A stretch of DNA of 64,000 bases, from assembly GCF_028389875.1 (NCBI RefSeq), contig NC_084669.1:33890731-33954730 (forward strand), read 5' to 3'. The DNA comes from Rhea pennata (taxonomy: Eukaryota; Chordata; Aves; Rheiformes; Rheidae). The translations under genes and the position numbers were made by a program. The notes under the pieces were generated by a model that made no database searches, was not told the DNA's origin, and saw nothing but the letters and a program-made list of their open reading frames with translations. The stretch's first letter is position 1, and the number at the start of each line of letters is the position of its first letter. Of the stretch, positions 47,801 through 61,971 are shown in pieces.

Positions 47801-50800
47801 CAGCTCAGAGACCAAAGCCATCCCTCCATTAGTGTCTAAGCTGACTGCTGAAATATTAGCTCTGCAAGATACCTGCTGTAAAAAAAATGTTGCTTCCCGT
47901 AACAAGTAAAATAGCTCAAGATACACATATCATCCATATGACAAGATTCTCAAAATAATGACGACTTTGTTCCTGAGTAGTGATAGTCTGACTGCTAAGC
48001 TCTGCCTTCCAGTTCTTTCTTCCGAAACTAGTTTCACTTACCCCGTGTTTCCTGCTCTACTGTGTCTTCTGTGATTTGTGTAAATACCTTTTTGTTTGAT
48101 AGCTGCACTTGGGTCTTTGGTCCAGAGTGAGAGTAGTCAGGAACATGCTTTAATGATGTAAGTGGCCTTTTTCCTTGAAGGACTGAAATAAAAGTAGTAT
48201 AACAAGGGTCAATTCAATTCTCCTGTTGGTCTCATTACCTAGTGCCCGAGTACTTAGAAAGCTTCTCAGAAGGGTTTTCGGACATATGTACAGGCTCAAT
48301 TTATAGGAAACAAAGCCATCAGAACTGAGAAAGACTTTTCATCCTCAGCTGAAGAGCAAGATCAGATATTGCATCTCTTTTCAGCAGATCAGGATAGGAA
48401 GCACCTTCTTCCAACTAGTCTTTTAAGAACAGAAGCAGAAGAGCTCCGGATGATGTTTCTCAGAAACTTCCACCCCTTCAGGAAAGCTGGAGCCCCTCAG
48501 TATTTTTGCATTTTCAAGGACTCATTTGTATTTGCCCTGTCTACATGCCACTTTCTCAGCACTTATTTCTATTTTATGTCTTATTTCTCTATGCTTTGGT
48601 CTTAAACCAGTCAGCCTTGAGCCCTGGAAAAACTCAGCTCTTTGCTCTGGATAAGTCAGTCTGAGAGTGGTTCTGACTCCTCCTTAGTTTTTATCATTAT
48701 TTATTATCTGCTCCTGAGAGCATGCCTAGAAGCTCGAGTCTCAATAGAAGACCATCCTGACTGTGAACTCCTGAAGAAAAAGTTGCTCAGTTTCAGTGCC
48801 AGAAATTTTACTCAATGGGTAACTTCCTATCTGAAGCTGCCAACAAAGTTTATCAGAGCAGATTAAAAAAAAAAGAGAGAGAGAGATTAAAATGTTTTGC
48901 TTTAAAATGGCTAGATCTTCATGTGGTGTAAATCAGCATAAGTTTTCTGATCCTCTGACCCTTAATATTTAATTGAATGCAAGTCAACATTGGACATGGT
49001 TTTATTTAAGGTTTGGTTACTTTTTCCAAGGCTGAAATTCAAACTGTTCCTGAGGGTAGGCATGGTCCTTTTCATTCTGTATTTAGGCTGCTTTCACCTC
49101 TTCTTTTGCAGGAGCTTCTTTCTATCTTTATTTTCTCTGCTGCTATTTATTGTCCTTATTCTTTTACCTCCCCTCCCATTCACATCTCTCTCTTTACTCT
49201 CTATTGTCCAACCTTTTTAGCTCTTTCCTCTCTTCCCCCTGCTGTCGTTCCTCTTCCTTGGTAATTCCTTTTCCTTCCCCCTTATCTCAGCAATTGCTGC
49301 CAAACAGCTATATTTGGAATAGAGTGGGAACAAGCTATTCTTGTGACTTTTCTTTGAAATATCTCAGAGGAGCAGATTATTTTCTTCAACGAATAGAGGA
49401 TGCATCGAGGAGAAGGCAGGCTACTGAAGTAAAAAATGACACTGTTAGGGAATGACCTGCCCAACAGGTTTGTCCTTCCTCACTCTCAGGATAAATTAAT
49501 TAGCTATTGGTTTTCATTTGCACTGTTTTATTTTTAAATCCTCCTTTTGTGCAGAATTCCTCTCTACAGGTTAATAACCTGTGCTTCTCAGGTCCTGATA
49601 AGGACAAGATCATCCTCACAATGTCTGGGCACTCAAATATCAAGGGAATAACTACTACCTGAAATCTCAGATGACAGGATTAGCTGAAACAGGCTATATA
49701 CTTGCTTAGCATTTGAACTCAATGCTGTTGTATCTTCTGGTGTAGTCACTGCATATTACAGAGTCCCATTTGTATGGGCTAACACAGAACTACACTGGGA
49801 GGTACAATTTCCTATCTGGCAAAATGACTTCTCTATGTCATCTCGTATTAACTCCTTCTCCTCACCACCTGTTCCTCATCACCACTGCCATTGAAAACCG
49901 TTGCAAGCAATATACTAACGAAGCCAACTAGAACCAGAGCTACGTGAACAGCACAGCTCGGAACGTATTCTCCCCAACCCCCAGTGTTTCTGTGTTTATA
50001 TGATTAACTCCCACATTGGCAAACCAAACAAGAAATAAGGCCAAATAAAAATTTAGCATCATGGTTTAGCATTTTGTGCCTGCGCCAGCAAAAGACCCGA
50101 GTCTATTTGTCTGCTCTCGTGTAAAGCAGGTTCTATTAGAATCATATTTGTGTCCACATGATCATGCGTGAAACTTCTTAATACGGAGAAAGATGCATGA
50201 AATTACATGCAAAAAGATGCAGGGACAAGATCTCTAGTTACAATGCCAAATTAAAATTTAAAGAGGGAAGATGTCTAAAGCTAGAAGAAAATAATTCTGT
50301 CATTCATTGTTTTTTATAAACTGGGATTTTATAAACTGGCTAACAAAAGTGGACATGCTACCATGGGGCTTCCATAGTTGTCTCTTCAATAACTATTGAT
50401 AAACTAGGTTTGTCAACAGAAAACACATCAAGACCAATGCCTTTGGAGCGCAAGGCTGGGAGAGAATGGTAATGTTTTTCTATTAGACTTGCTAATAGAA
50501 GAAACAGATCAGTTTTCAAGCAGACAGACCCTTTTCCAGATCCACACTACTACTACCACCACACTGCAAATCTCAAATGTGCCATAGCAAATGGAGGCTA
50601 AGCAAGGTGAAGGAGGAAGGATCCAGGCTAAGAAGTGACATTGACTTCCAGTACTGACACTAATGCCCAACAAAGACTGTCAAATGCCTCTTTGGGCTTC
50701 TGACCCTTAAAACTGAGTGCAGGTGAATTTGTTGTATGCCACAGACACAAAAATATGTGAATGTTTCATACTGAATTTAATGCAAGTGCAACAGCTAATT

Positions 50801-52899
50801 GTATTTTATCAGTAACAGGTGAGTTTTGGCAACTCTGCTCCAATAGAAAGCAAATACATTTTATTTATGTGTTCACAACCCATGGTCAACAGACACAAAT
50901 CAACTTTCACGTATTCAGACAATTCTGCTAAATCCACTGTGAACTCAGAGAAATTTTAGCCCTCCTCTGTTAGCCCTTGTCTGCTGCCCCTTTCTCATCA
51001 TGCTGGCAAGCTGAAGCTTTCCTCTTAGACTTCTTGACCCCATACACTGAATAACACAGCTACAAAAAGTGTTTGAAAAATAATCTTCATGTCTAAGGCT
51101 CCCAGGCTACAACAGGGGGCCCAAAAGAGACCCACAGCAGCCTGCTGAAGAGGGAGCTAGCCCAAGGCTGTATGGACACAAATAAATCTGCACCCACTGG
51201 TCAGGGAGCAGAGACTGCTTCCTGAGCTGCTAGTGCAGATGTGCCTTTGCTTTTTATCATAGGGCAGACGCAGAGGTGACTAAGGCCTGATAGCACCTAA
51301 GCCACAACTAAGGCCCACACAGACTTGCAAACTAGGCTTTCCCCAATTGCCTTGGCCTGGACCAGCTGATAAGATGACCATTTTCTGAGTTCTTCTACCA
51401 CTACTCAGAATGGAGGATATTTTTCTACCCAGTAGAGCTCTCATCCAAGGCATGTGGAATGCTGGATTCAGCCCTTTTTTCCTGCCAGAACTAAGTCTCT
51501 TTCTTCCACTTCCGAGGATGGTGCTCAAAACCATATTCCAGAGGTACTTTTGGGATGCCTGGGTCTTTCGGCTGCAGAGTTTCAGCTTTGCATTAAGTGA
51601 GCCAGCAGGACTGGCTCCACAGCCAAGGTCAGAGTACTTGCCTGGAGTGCAGTGGAGGTCCAACAAGATCATTCAGCTGGTGTCCCAATTTCAGCACTAT
51701 AGCTTCAAGCAGAGTCATGAAGAACTGATAGCTGTGCAATTGAAGGAGGGCTATGAAAAAAAAAATGCAAGTCCTGCATTACAAGAATTACTCTACAGGC
51801 ATATGTAAAACCTACAGAGACTTTCAGGCCTCCTCAAAGGGACAATCAGGCCTCCAAGAAGGGCCAATCACTTTTGGCATAACCCACAAAAGACTTGGAA
51901 ATAAAACATGTGAAGAAAGAACAGCAGTGAAAAGATGATGGTTTTCATTTTTATGTACGGGAAACATCAAGAAAGAGTAAACATCCACCTTGTGATACAC
52001 AAAGGACCTTCTTTAAGCTAGTCTGAAGAATCATTGTATCATAAAATCTGATCTGCGATTCAGAATGATCAAGCAGTGCTTGTTTTGGAGCATCAGGCAA
52101 AACACTAGGTCTGCAGCATGGCCAGAAAGGTTGACCAGTGCTGTCATTGACTTTTCAGGCTTTCTAATCAGCACACCTATTGTAACACAATTTACAGTTG
52201 ACGTGTTTAAAAACATACACCATGTCAGAAAGGAATGAAATGTTGCTTCCTTCTTTCCTCCCCCCACCTCATTATAGGATAAGGAAAAATAATGTATGGA
52301 GAATAATACTTCACCATCTAAAGAGTTTTTCTGGTTTCTAAATCTAGTGAAGAGTCATTGTATATTTTGACAGAAAAATGAATCAAAATAATAAAGTGAA
52401 TACAAAATTATATTGCTGTCAATAATTTAATTTACACAAAATAGCACTGTGACATGGTAATTGTTATATATGATGCAGCATTCAGTATAATATTTGGAGA
52501 ATGCATTATAGAAAGTCAACATTTAACTACTAAAATCAACTTACATAATCAAAGCTGTCAAGGAATCTTTACAGTTTTATATTAATTTGAATGTAATTTA
52601 CTATAGAGGTGTCATTCTTAGAGGTGCTTACAATAGTTAATGATCTCTGCATTTCCATTATAAAATCCTATTTTCAAAGGTTTATAACTTGGTCTTAAGA
52701 ACTTTCAGCCCTCCAGCATATTTTCCTTTTCCTTACAGAAACTGTGTTAGATGTTTTAAACTTTTATCTCAGTACATAAAGTGTAGTTCCCTTCAAAAGT
52801 CATTTTGAGGATTTGCTAATTGGCTGCTTACTACCCAGGGACCTCAGTAAAATAAAAAACAAAAATAAAAAAAACAACTCCCCCCCCCGCCAAAGTTCT
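47801..52899. other. Intergenic, no gene recognised
   Basis: Mostly AT-rich DNA. Open frames of about 130 codons lie on both strands at 51280-51808 with no known match. From 52370 to 52640 the DNA is very AT-rich with two CTGTCA Meis-like words. Confidence 0.45.
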
Positions 52900-55000
52900 T
52901 CACACTAACAGAAGACAGCATTTACAGTTATGTTCTTTTCTTCCATTTCCTTAGGACTTAATCTCTCAGACCATTTTTCTTACTGAAGTGTCTAAGCATC
53001 TTCCAATACTCTGTCCTTCCTACATCCAAACCTCCTTCCTTCTCTCCTCCCCACACTGCTGCCATTAAGCATTCTTCCAGATCCTTCTCATCATCCCAGA
53101 CTTTGACTCATGGCTCTGCTGTTTGTCTTCTCACAGAAGTCCATACCTACCTTGGCAATGGCAACTTTCCTGGCATCCACTGGCTAACCGACTCTCTCAG
53201 TTGCACATTTCCTCAGCCTCACCCCTTTTTCAGTCTGCAGCCCTAGTTCACTTTTTCAGCTCACTGGAAGCCCAACAGCTAGTTTTGCTCTAACACATTT
53301 CTCTCCCTGATCTTACAAGTTTATTCCATACTTGGCATTACCCATCAACACCTCAACCTGCTCTGCTGGTTGTTTTGTGATTTCCAGCTCATCAGCCATG
53401 CAAACCATACAGCCCTGAGGCATTAAATCCCCACTTCTGCTCAATGCTTTATCTAATCTACACATACACTGGCCACCTACGTGATGAATACTTACAGACC
53501 TCCGTTTCTCTCCTAGCTTGTGCTCTTCTATCCAAAGGCTCGTCTCCAATGTCTTCTCACTGATATCAAAAGCGACATCAGAAGGCTCTGAGCCCAAACT
53601 TAAAGCTATATGAATATGGCCCTGTCCACAGTGGGTTTTTTTGCAATAGTTCATTACATTGCTCCTTTTTAAATTTCACTGATGCTTCTGCCAAGCTCCC
53701 ACATAATTTCCAAACAGAGCAGGCACACATGGGTGCACAGAAAGCTGCCAGATATGACTTACCAGCTGCTCTGTGGTATGTTTTAACCAGGAGAAGCAGA
53801 GGCCAATGAACCTCATCTTCAGAGGGATCATCCAAACCCCACTGCTCAGGGAGACAAGGCCTTGCAGCTCCATGAAGGCTGGGTATCCCTTCCATGTGCA
53901 CTGGTCATATTTGAGTGTCAGGAGGGAGCAGCAGCAGTGTCTCAGCTCTTGCTGAGTGGAGCTAGGTCGCCTCAGCCCACTCCTCCTCCTCCTTACTTCA
54001 AGCAGTTACTATGACTTGTTAAGACTCACTAGATACAATGGAGAGAGAGGGACCTATGTGTCACTCATGCTGCATTGCCAGCTCCAGCAAACCACCAAGA
54101 TGAACAAGAAAGTCCAAGGAATCTTACATTTCATCTCGCATCTCTTACAGAGCAGATTATCCCTTCAAGCGGTCAACAGCAAAATTGACTAACGTAATTT
54201 CCTACTTGGCCAGCTCACCAGCCTTCTCTGCTGACTTCTTCCTGAAGTAGGCTTTATCTTTCATGTCTATAAGCTACACATCTCTAGTGCAAATTCTTCC
54301 ATGCCATTTAAGTCTTGCTGATCCTGTCTCGAAGATGAGCCTTCCTGCCTCACTACACAGCTGGATCTTTTGTCTATGCCCCCCTCACCTGTGTTTCAAT
54401 TACCACAACATGCTGTCTCCTAGCCTGGAGAATTAAGAATTCCTTGCCTTTGCTTTGCCTATCTCTCCCTCCTGTTGGCAGCCTCCATTACCTAACCTCC
54501 TCTATAATATCTTCTGCTTTTCACATGTATAGTTTTCCCAGATACTCTCCTTCTCTCTCATTCCATCCTGTGATAAAATTACTCACTGCCCCCGCTTGGC
54601 CATTGACGCCAACCTTCATCACATTCTTATGCAGTTTAAAACAAGCGTTTCATGCTACCTCTTGCAGTGGGTAAATATCTGCAAGGCAACTGTATCATCT
54701 TCCTTGCTGGAAAATTCCTTGCTGAAAAACCTGCATACAAGAAAGCGATCACATGTGGGGTTGTAGGTATGCTGAAACCACTGTTCTTCATACTAACATT
54801 GCCACATTGCGCCCTTGCCCTTTGCTGTCAGCCTGCCTGTACTCCGCTCATGTAGAAACATGTGTGGCTCTCTCTCCAGAAGGGACCACCTACTTCCTGT
54901 GCATTTGTACAGCCCCTAGCACGGCTGGGTCTTGGGCCTGTGACTCATTTGTGATTCCTGGTCACCGGTGCATTACCAGTGGAGGTGCTCTCTGAGGCTC
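52900..55000 (+). repeat. C/T-rich region with decayed interspersed-repeat signature
   Basis: The sequence is markedly pyrimidine-rich on the + strand. Near 54905-54950, TTTGTACAGCCCCTAGCAC followed by GGCTGGGTCTTGGGCCTGTGACTC closely resembles, from memory, the TTTGTACAGCGCCTAGCACAATGG...GTCC tail of an old repeat common in turtles, crocodilians and birds. Open frames on the - strand (53313-53654 and 53578-53901) are unrecognised. Confidence 0.4.
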
Positions 55001-57069
55001 TAGATTTCAAAATTGGTTTGAACACAGCAGAGAGAAAGGGGAGGCAAGTGGTTGGCAGCATCTAGTTGCTCCAGTGCTTTCTGCCCCGGAGGTAGGACAC
55101 TGCAAACCAATTGCCCACAAACACTTTGTATTACCAAGGCCATGCTGTTACGGGTCATTTCTAAAACTTGAATTAGAAAGGCAAATTGTCATCACAAAGT
55201 AATTATCTGTAATAAAAGCAAAGCCGATCATTACCTTGTCTGCTTTCGTAAACTTCCTGCTCCAGTTCAGAGGTCTAGTTTTCCCAAATCCTGTTCAGAT
55301 GCACTTTCTTCATCCTTGTCTGTTTGCAGACATTTTGGATCCCTTATACCCTAGCTTTCTCTAACCTGACGGTTATTAAACCAGATATGTTTGAGCCAAC
55401 ATGCATAACTGTATCCAAAAGCTAAACACTCATTACCATTTAACAATTTAGATTTACATAAAATTACCTTTGCCACTTCAGTGAGGCATCCCTTCATTTC
55501 CAATGCTAGGAGAACAACTTTATAAAGCATTTGTGATGCTCTATTCTGGCCAGTTTGTCTTTTTATGGCCACATCCTTTGTTCAGTGACAGCATTTAGCC
55601 AAAATGCTTTCCTGTAGCATCACTGCCAATTTTCCTTGTTTGACAGAATGAATGAATCATTTTCTAATAATTCAATTATGTCATGAATAGGATGGGGATC
55701 TCCTTCCCCTTACGCATATTGAGAACAGATCTGTACTTCTGGACAAAAATGTCTGCTGCTTACATATCACATTACTGGAGCTGGAAAGAAAAACTATTTC
55801 ACAGGCATGATGTTCTGATGATGGACTTCTTTCAAGAAAAATGTGCTCATGTTTAGACTGGATAGAACTGGTGCCTGACTCAGCAGTATCAAGGCTGTGA
55901 GATGGCTTGCCTCTGTAAGTGGGGCAGGCAACAATGAGAAAGATAATACTAAGAACGTTTGTTTGATCCTCTGGATTCGTAATTGAGTGGCATAGAGGAA
56001 TTATAGATTTTTTTTTTTTTGTCCTCCATTGGATACTGAACTGGACAAAAGCAGCATTAAGGTCTGGTTAAATTATACTCTGTATAAACATTCAACACAC
56101 TTCTTTTTTTTGTTTTGTTTTTGAAAGATTTTAAAGGACTGACTGTAGAGAGGACTACAGGCTGAAAGTTTCAGGTTGTTATTTCATGATCCTGTGTGCT
56201 GAGAAAACAGAACTGGAAGATGAAACTTTAAAATGTCGGATGAGTTAGGGACTGTATAAATCTTTTCTTCTGCAGAATGAATGACAGATGACAGGCAGGG
56301 GACCTCAGAAGGTGCTCTTCTAGACTGGAAGACAATTCTTGCAGTCCCTTGCCAGAACGGTTTATCTCCATTCAGTACTTTTACTCCTTGAATCTCAATG
56401 AAGAGGCTTTCCTCTGATGTAGGTAGTGCTGTCTGCTCTCCCGAAGTTGACGCCCACTTCATTCAAGTATTCCTAGTGCAGCAAGGATGTTAGTGGCTAC
56501 TGGCTTGCAGCCAACATCCCACACATTTCCTCCACAGCCAAAATGCCTTAATTCTGACCCACTGCCTTTCAAGTAGATAGTGAAAAAAATCAGTCACAAA
56601 GAGCTTTGCTTTTATCTGTATTTCTCCTTCAGAAAGATCTGAAACAAACATCAGATAGAGTCCTTTTCTTTTTCAAGGTCCACGGCCAGCAGGGTGAGGT
56701 TTGCTACTGCTGCTGGTGCTAGAGCACAAAGAGAAACTGCAGGGGTTCAGAGGCTGGTACTTACAGATTTGGGTAAAGGAAGTTTGCACGCACAGTAACT
56801 GTGAGTGGGTGGACCAGCATTGTCTGCCACCATGCCAGCAGCTGCATCCAGCACCTCTCTTCTTCTGCAGCTCTTCTGCACTTCATTCACTTTGAATTAG
56901 TTCAACTGTCACCTACTGTAAGAAAGAGTGTTTTTCAGGCAGGACACTGAAAAAAGATCAGAAGGGACAGTAACTCTTGGCTCCCAGCTGAGGTTTTCCA
57001 TCTTCAGCACAGTTGCAAAGAACACTGCTGATGTTAGCTGATAACTACAGGGCGGTGTGTTCCAATCCC

Positions 57070-57190
57070 AGCATCTCACTGCACAAGAAGTAAAAGTACA
57101 TGCTTAGGAACTGGGTATGTTACAGGCTTGGCTCTGTCACCACTAATGGCTTTGGGTTGTGACAAATTATGCAACACAGCTGCATTCCTA
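57070..57190 (-). repeat. Possible MIR-like relic
   Basis: GGCTCTGTCACCACTAATGGC...TTGGGTTGTGACAAATTATGCAAC has the word order of a reverse-oriented MIR (CTCTGCCACTTACTAGC...CTTGGGCAAGTTACTTAAC). It is weak. Confidence 0.3.
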
Positions 57191-57236
57191 CACCCACAAA
57201 AGCAAAGCACATATATGCTATTAAGACAAGTGCATC

Positions 57237-57261
57237 AAAAAAAAAAAAAAAAAAAAAAAAA
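57237..57261 (+). repeat. Poly-A tract (25 nt)
   Basis: This is a homopolymer run in intergenic DNA. Confidence 0.9.
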
Positions 57262-60200
57262 GACCACGTGAAACAAAACTCTCCATTTCATAACTCCATT
57301 GCACAGAATCCTAAGGGAAAACAGCACAGATAAATGTGTTTTTATATTTGTTAATCTAGCAGAGCAGATATGAGGAGATACACAGCAGCTGTTCATGGGG
57401 GAACATGGAGCCTAGAACCAGAATTTGGTATACTAGGAACACTGAAATCAGAAGCCAAGGAGAAGAAAAGAGCTGGCAAACCATTTGGGTGATTTCCAAC
57501 AGTGTATGGTGCTGTCAGGATAGAAGGAAGGAAATTATTCTCCAAGTTTTCAATTTATGTAGCCAGAAATATCTGATGGAACAGGTTAAGAGTGTAAATA
57601 CAAATCAAAAAAGGTTTAGAGAAAGAAAACCCTAAAGACAATGACAACTTGGCAGTACATGGGACAAAATCACTAACAAGTGCAAGGTGGATGGCGCAAA
57701 TGTTGATACAAGTAGAAGGATAATCTACTTAATTCAGAAAAACGATACCTTAAGAATGAACAACTACAAATAAGAATGACAATTAAAATGGAAATAAAGG
57801 AATTAAAGAAACCATTACACTGACCTTGCATAAACAAAGCTTCAAAGATAGCACATTTGCAAACCTGAGAAGCAGTATGGCTAGAATTTTGGAGACAATT
57901 AAAAAATCTCAGCTCTTGACAGCAGCGGTAAAGGTGGGATTTTAATGGAGATTAGATGTACTTGATACTGTTCAAGGTGATTATGAGCTTGAAAAAATTA
58001 CATGAAATCAATTTTATATATATTGAATTGAAGGAGAATTATAAAATATACAGATGAATTGGAGGAATAAAGACTAAAGTAATGAAAAGAATACAGGTTA
58101 AAATATAAGCTGCAGAAAAGTGACAGTGGGAATGACTTCAGAAGAAGAGGATGGATAAATTGGAGGAAAAACAGAGGAAAAGGCTGGGACACATCAACCC
58201 AATGACACTGGCATTACATCTCACTTCCAAGTGCATAGTCCAATTTGGGAGAAGGCAAGCAGCAGAATATTCTCTTTATGGAGAAAAAAGGCTTCTTTCT
58301 TTTGCAAGTTCCTGTGTCAGTAGCCATTTTACAGGGCTGCCAATCATGGTAAATCAACTGAAAAGCCAGATCATTTTCTAAAGCATCTACCTTCCTTAGA
58401 GAAAGATTTTAAAGTTGACTGTGTACAATCCAGCTGCTGCTTTTAATCTTACACTGACAACAGTAGTTGTTTTATTACTCTGACAGTCATTTTTTTGCCC
58501 ATGAATAGTACCATAGTCCTTGTAGGATAGGAAAATTCTTTTGATCTACAATTTCATAAGGTTTAGCAATGGACAAAGGATTTTTCTGGTATATTTGATC
58601 ACACACTTGCTGAAGTTTAGGCTTAAAGCCAATAAAAAAGCACTGAGCTACCCTTTTGGAGAAACACAAAAATTTCTTTTTTGGTTAATAATGACTACCT
58701 GAAAAAAAGAATTAATTATAAAAATACCACTTATAAATAGAAAATCAAGGGCAAAGTTATTCCTGAAATAACTTTGATACATTGCCAAAATCACTTTTAT
58801 CTTTGACAATGTTTTAATAGAGTATGACCTACAGAGTAGAAAATACAGATGCAAGATGCACATTGTATATAGGCATGAAAAAAGGAAAGGTATTTTAAGC
58901 TTATTGTAATAACCAAGAGAAACCGTGAGAAGGCTCAGGCAGCCACAGAATAGTCTTCCAATATAATGGGTTGTTCTATTTGCTTTACAAATAAGAATTG
59001 TATGTTTTGTGCTGTCTCAAATAGCTTATAAGTGGTAAAATAAAATATATTTTGAAGAAGAATATAAAGCCATTCATCAACTGTTTTTAGTAAAAAAAAA
59101 AAAAATCAAATCTATAATTTTTATTGATACAACCTGCGGTAGTTTAAGCTTTTACACATATGAACACATGTGCATCCCATTTTCTTGTCCTGTTCACACT
59201 GGAACCCATTCAATTTTTTTTCCTTATGCATACGGAATTAAAATAGAAACTCTTTGTGATACTAAAGTGTAAGGACAACTCTCCTAGAGGTGGCCATCAG
59301 TTTTGCAGTTTGTTAGTTAAGCACATACCTTATTACAGGGAATATTTAGATATGTTGCTGAATTGAAGTCTAATTTCTTAGAGTCCTCCTTTCTAAAATA
59401 AAAGTGCAGCAGAGAGTACATATACGTAAAACTCATAATCTCTAAATAATCTTTTAGTATCTGAACTGATGAAGCCTGACTGAGGTTACTTTGAAAACTG
59501 TATCTTAAATGTCCATCAGCATTGCCATTTTCAGTATTTTCAAATAAGCCACTCACCTTCATTTCATTACATCCTTTTAACAAAATACTGACGTGTTTCT
59601 ATGCAATAAAAAAAAGAAGAGAAGCACTCCACAACCAGTCAAGACTGACCCCAGTATCACAGACCTAGAAAAAACAGAGCTCTCAGGTTAAGCACAGACT
59701 TTCACCTCTGTTTCTCTCTTTTTCTCTCTCAAAATTAAAGATTTTTTATAGGCTCATCCCTGTCCTAGACACCTGAAGTTATATTTTCAGCTCCACTCTT
59801 TTGGGACAATGCACATCTCTGAGCTCCAAATAGGCAAAATTATTTCCATTCTTTCTTCCAGATTAGGAATACTTGGAGGAAAAAATTTGGCCTCTTTTGT
59901 TTGCTCATTACATTCAGAAGCTTCTACTGAATACTCCATACCCTGCCTGCACTTAGGATCTGGCCAGCATTTGCCAGCTCAGTCCTGTTAACTAAATTAT
60001 CCCGTCATTACTGACTGCTGGAACTTCTCTTTGAGACCTCAGTTCTCAGAGACAAAGAAGGAAATTTGCACTTGTACAAAACAGCCCTGTGTTTCTGCAT
60101 CTTTTCTACCAGCATCTTGCAAAGTGATTAAGACAATACATTCAGCTATAAACATGAATGAAAATTTGAAAACCTATGTAGAGCTGTGCTCTGATAATCC

Positions 60201-61955
60201 ATCCAAACCGCAGTTCACACAGGTATCCCTCTTCTCTGAGTATTGTAAATAACTAGAGAGAGGTCTGGCTCCAAACCCTACAGATCCCCGGAGCAACTGC
60301 CTCGCACAAAGCAAGATACAGCTGTCAAACGTTCCCCACACTGCGATACTGAGCTGAGAAGCAGATCACTGCACCTGTCTAAGCAGCAGCTCGGCACGGC
60401 CTGTAGGAACTCAGCGGGAATGGGAGTCAGGTGGATACTGAATTCTCTCATTTGGTACAAGGTGCAGGGTGCTGACACTGCCCGCAGTACCAATCTGTTG
60501 ACTACAATGAGGTTTATTTAAGAGATGATTTACGTGTGCAAAAGCATCAACTTCTCAACAAATTATTCAACAGAAGGCTAGGTCTATTCTTTCATTGATG
60601 CACAACACTGACTTTGAGGATATTTCATCTAATTAATCTGAAGTAGATATGAATAAACAAACATGGCATTATACTAAGCTTGTTAATTAAGTCACATGGT
60701 GTTAAAAGTACACACAACACTGGGAACTTGTGATGATGAGCCTGTGAAAGTGAGAGTATTGTCTACATGGTCAGAGAGCTCATCTCATCTTCAGCTTCAC
60801 CTGTATTGAAGATTTTGGCTAAGATGTATTATTAATTTGCAAGTTGTGATTGACTGCTTTCACATATGATATTTGTAGTTCTACATGTTGGGCCTAAGAA
60901 CAATCAGATTACAGTCTGTCTAGGCCAGTGTAGTCTCTTACAGCTAGCAGTCACAGATGGTTTTCTACAGAGAAGCATAGGAAACTGTATGTGTTTAGGG
61001 CCATCTCCTGCTTTGTAAAATATCTGACCCTCCAACAATCTGCAGCTCATGGACGTCCTGATTTGGAAGTTGTAACTAGATCATATTCAATAGCTACTGA
61101 CAGACCTGTGTTCTCCTGGGAGAAAGACCTATCGGTCATACTAGCTCAGTGTTTTCTCATAACATCTCTCACGCTTCAAACACTTTGAGTGCCTACAAAT
61201 ATTGTATGATATGATATGTTAAAAGAGTCATTTACTTCAGGCTTTAGAGTTTCAGCTGTAAGATAGAGCTATTCCTTCATCCTTCTGTGTGGCACCAGAG
61301 GAATGATAAAGAGCTTTTCCTTTCGGAAGAGGAAAAAAGAAAGAAAAATAAAGATTTTTTTTTCAATAGGGAATAAAGGGATTGATCTTTTTGCATCAAT
61401 GAACTGATTCAGACCATCTGCAGGAGACAAATGTCCTCTTCTGGCTTAGAGTCCCAGTTAAAATTTTCTATGGAGCTGAGCAAATCATAAATGTAAGATC
61501 TCATTATTGTTCAGCAGGTAAAGCTTTTTCAGGCAATAATAGTGACTGTGAAACCATTTCCCTCCTAGACACCTGGAGTTTCAGCCATTAGCCCCTCTCC
61601 TCAACTCCGAAAAAAAAAGCAATTGAGAGGTCAAGAGATTTGGCACTAGGCTATGCCCATGAGGGCCCTCCTGCAAAACTTCTTCCAGGTTCTCATGGGA
61701 CAGCATCTGCTCTTTCGTTCAGACTCAGCATCACTGCAACTGCTCGCTTTCCTCCTCGACATGACCGTGACTGCTGCAGTAACCATGTTCCCTCACCTCC
61801 CTCTGAGAAGGAAGGGTGCTAACTTTCTCCTGGCTTCATCTGCCTTGTCTGTGGTATCCACCAATACTCAGTGCCGCTATAGTAGAGAGTCTCTTGAAAA
61901 ATGCAGGTTGGTGTTCTCTCAGTTTCAAAGTAACAAGGAAGGAGTTACACTAATG

Positions 61956-61971
61956 CACACACACACACACA
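61956..61971 (+). repeat. (CA)n microsatellite
   Basis: Eight CA units; a short simple repeat. Confidence 0.9.
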
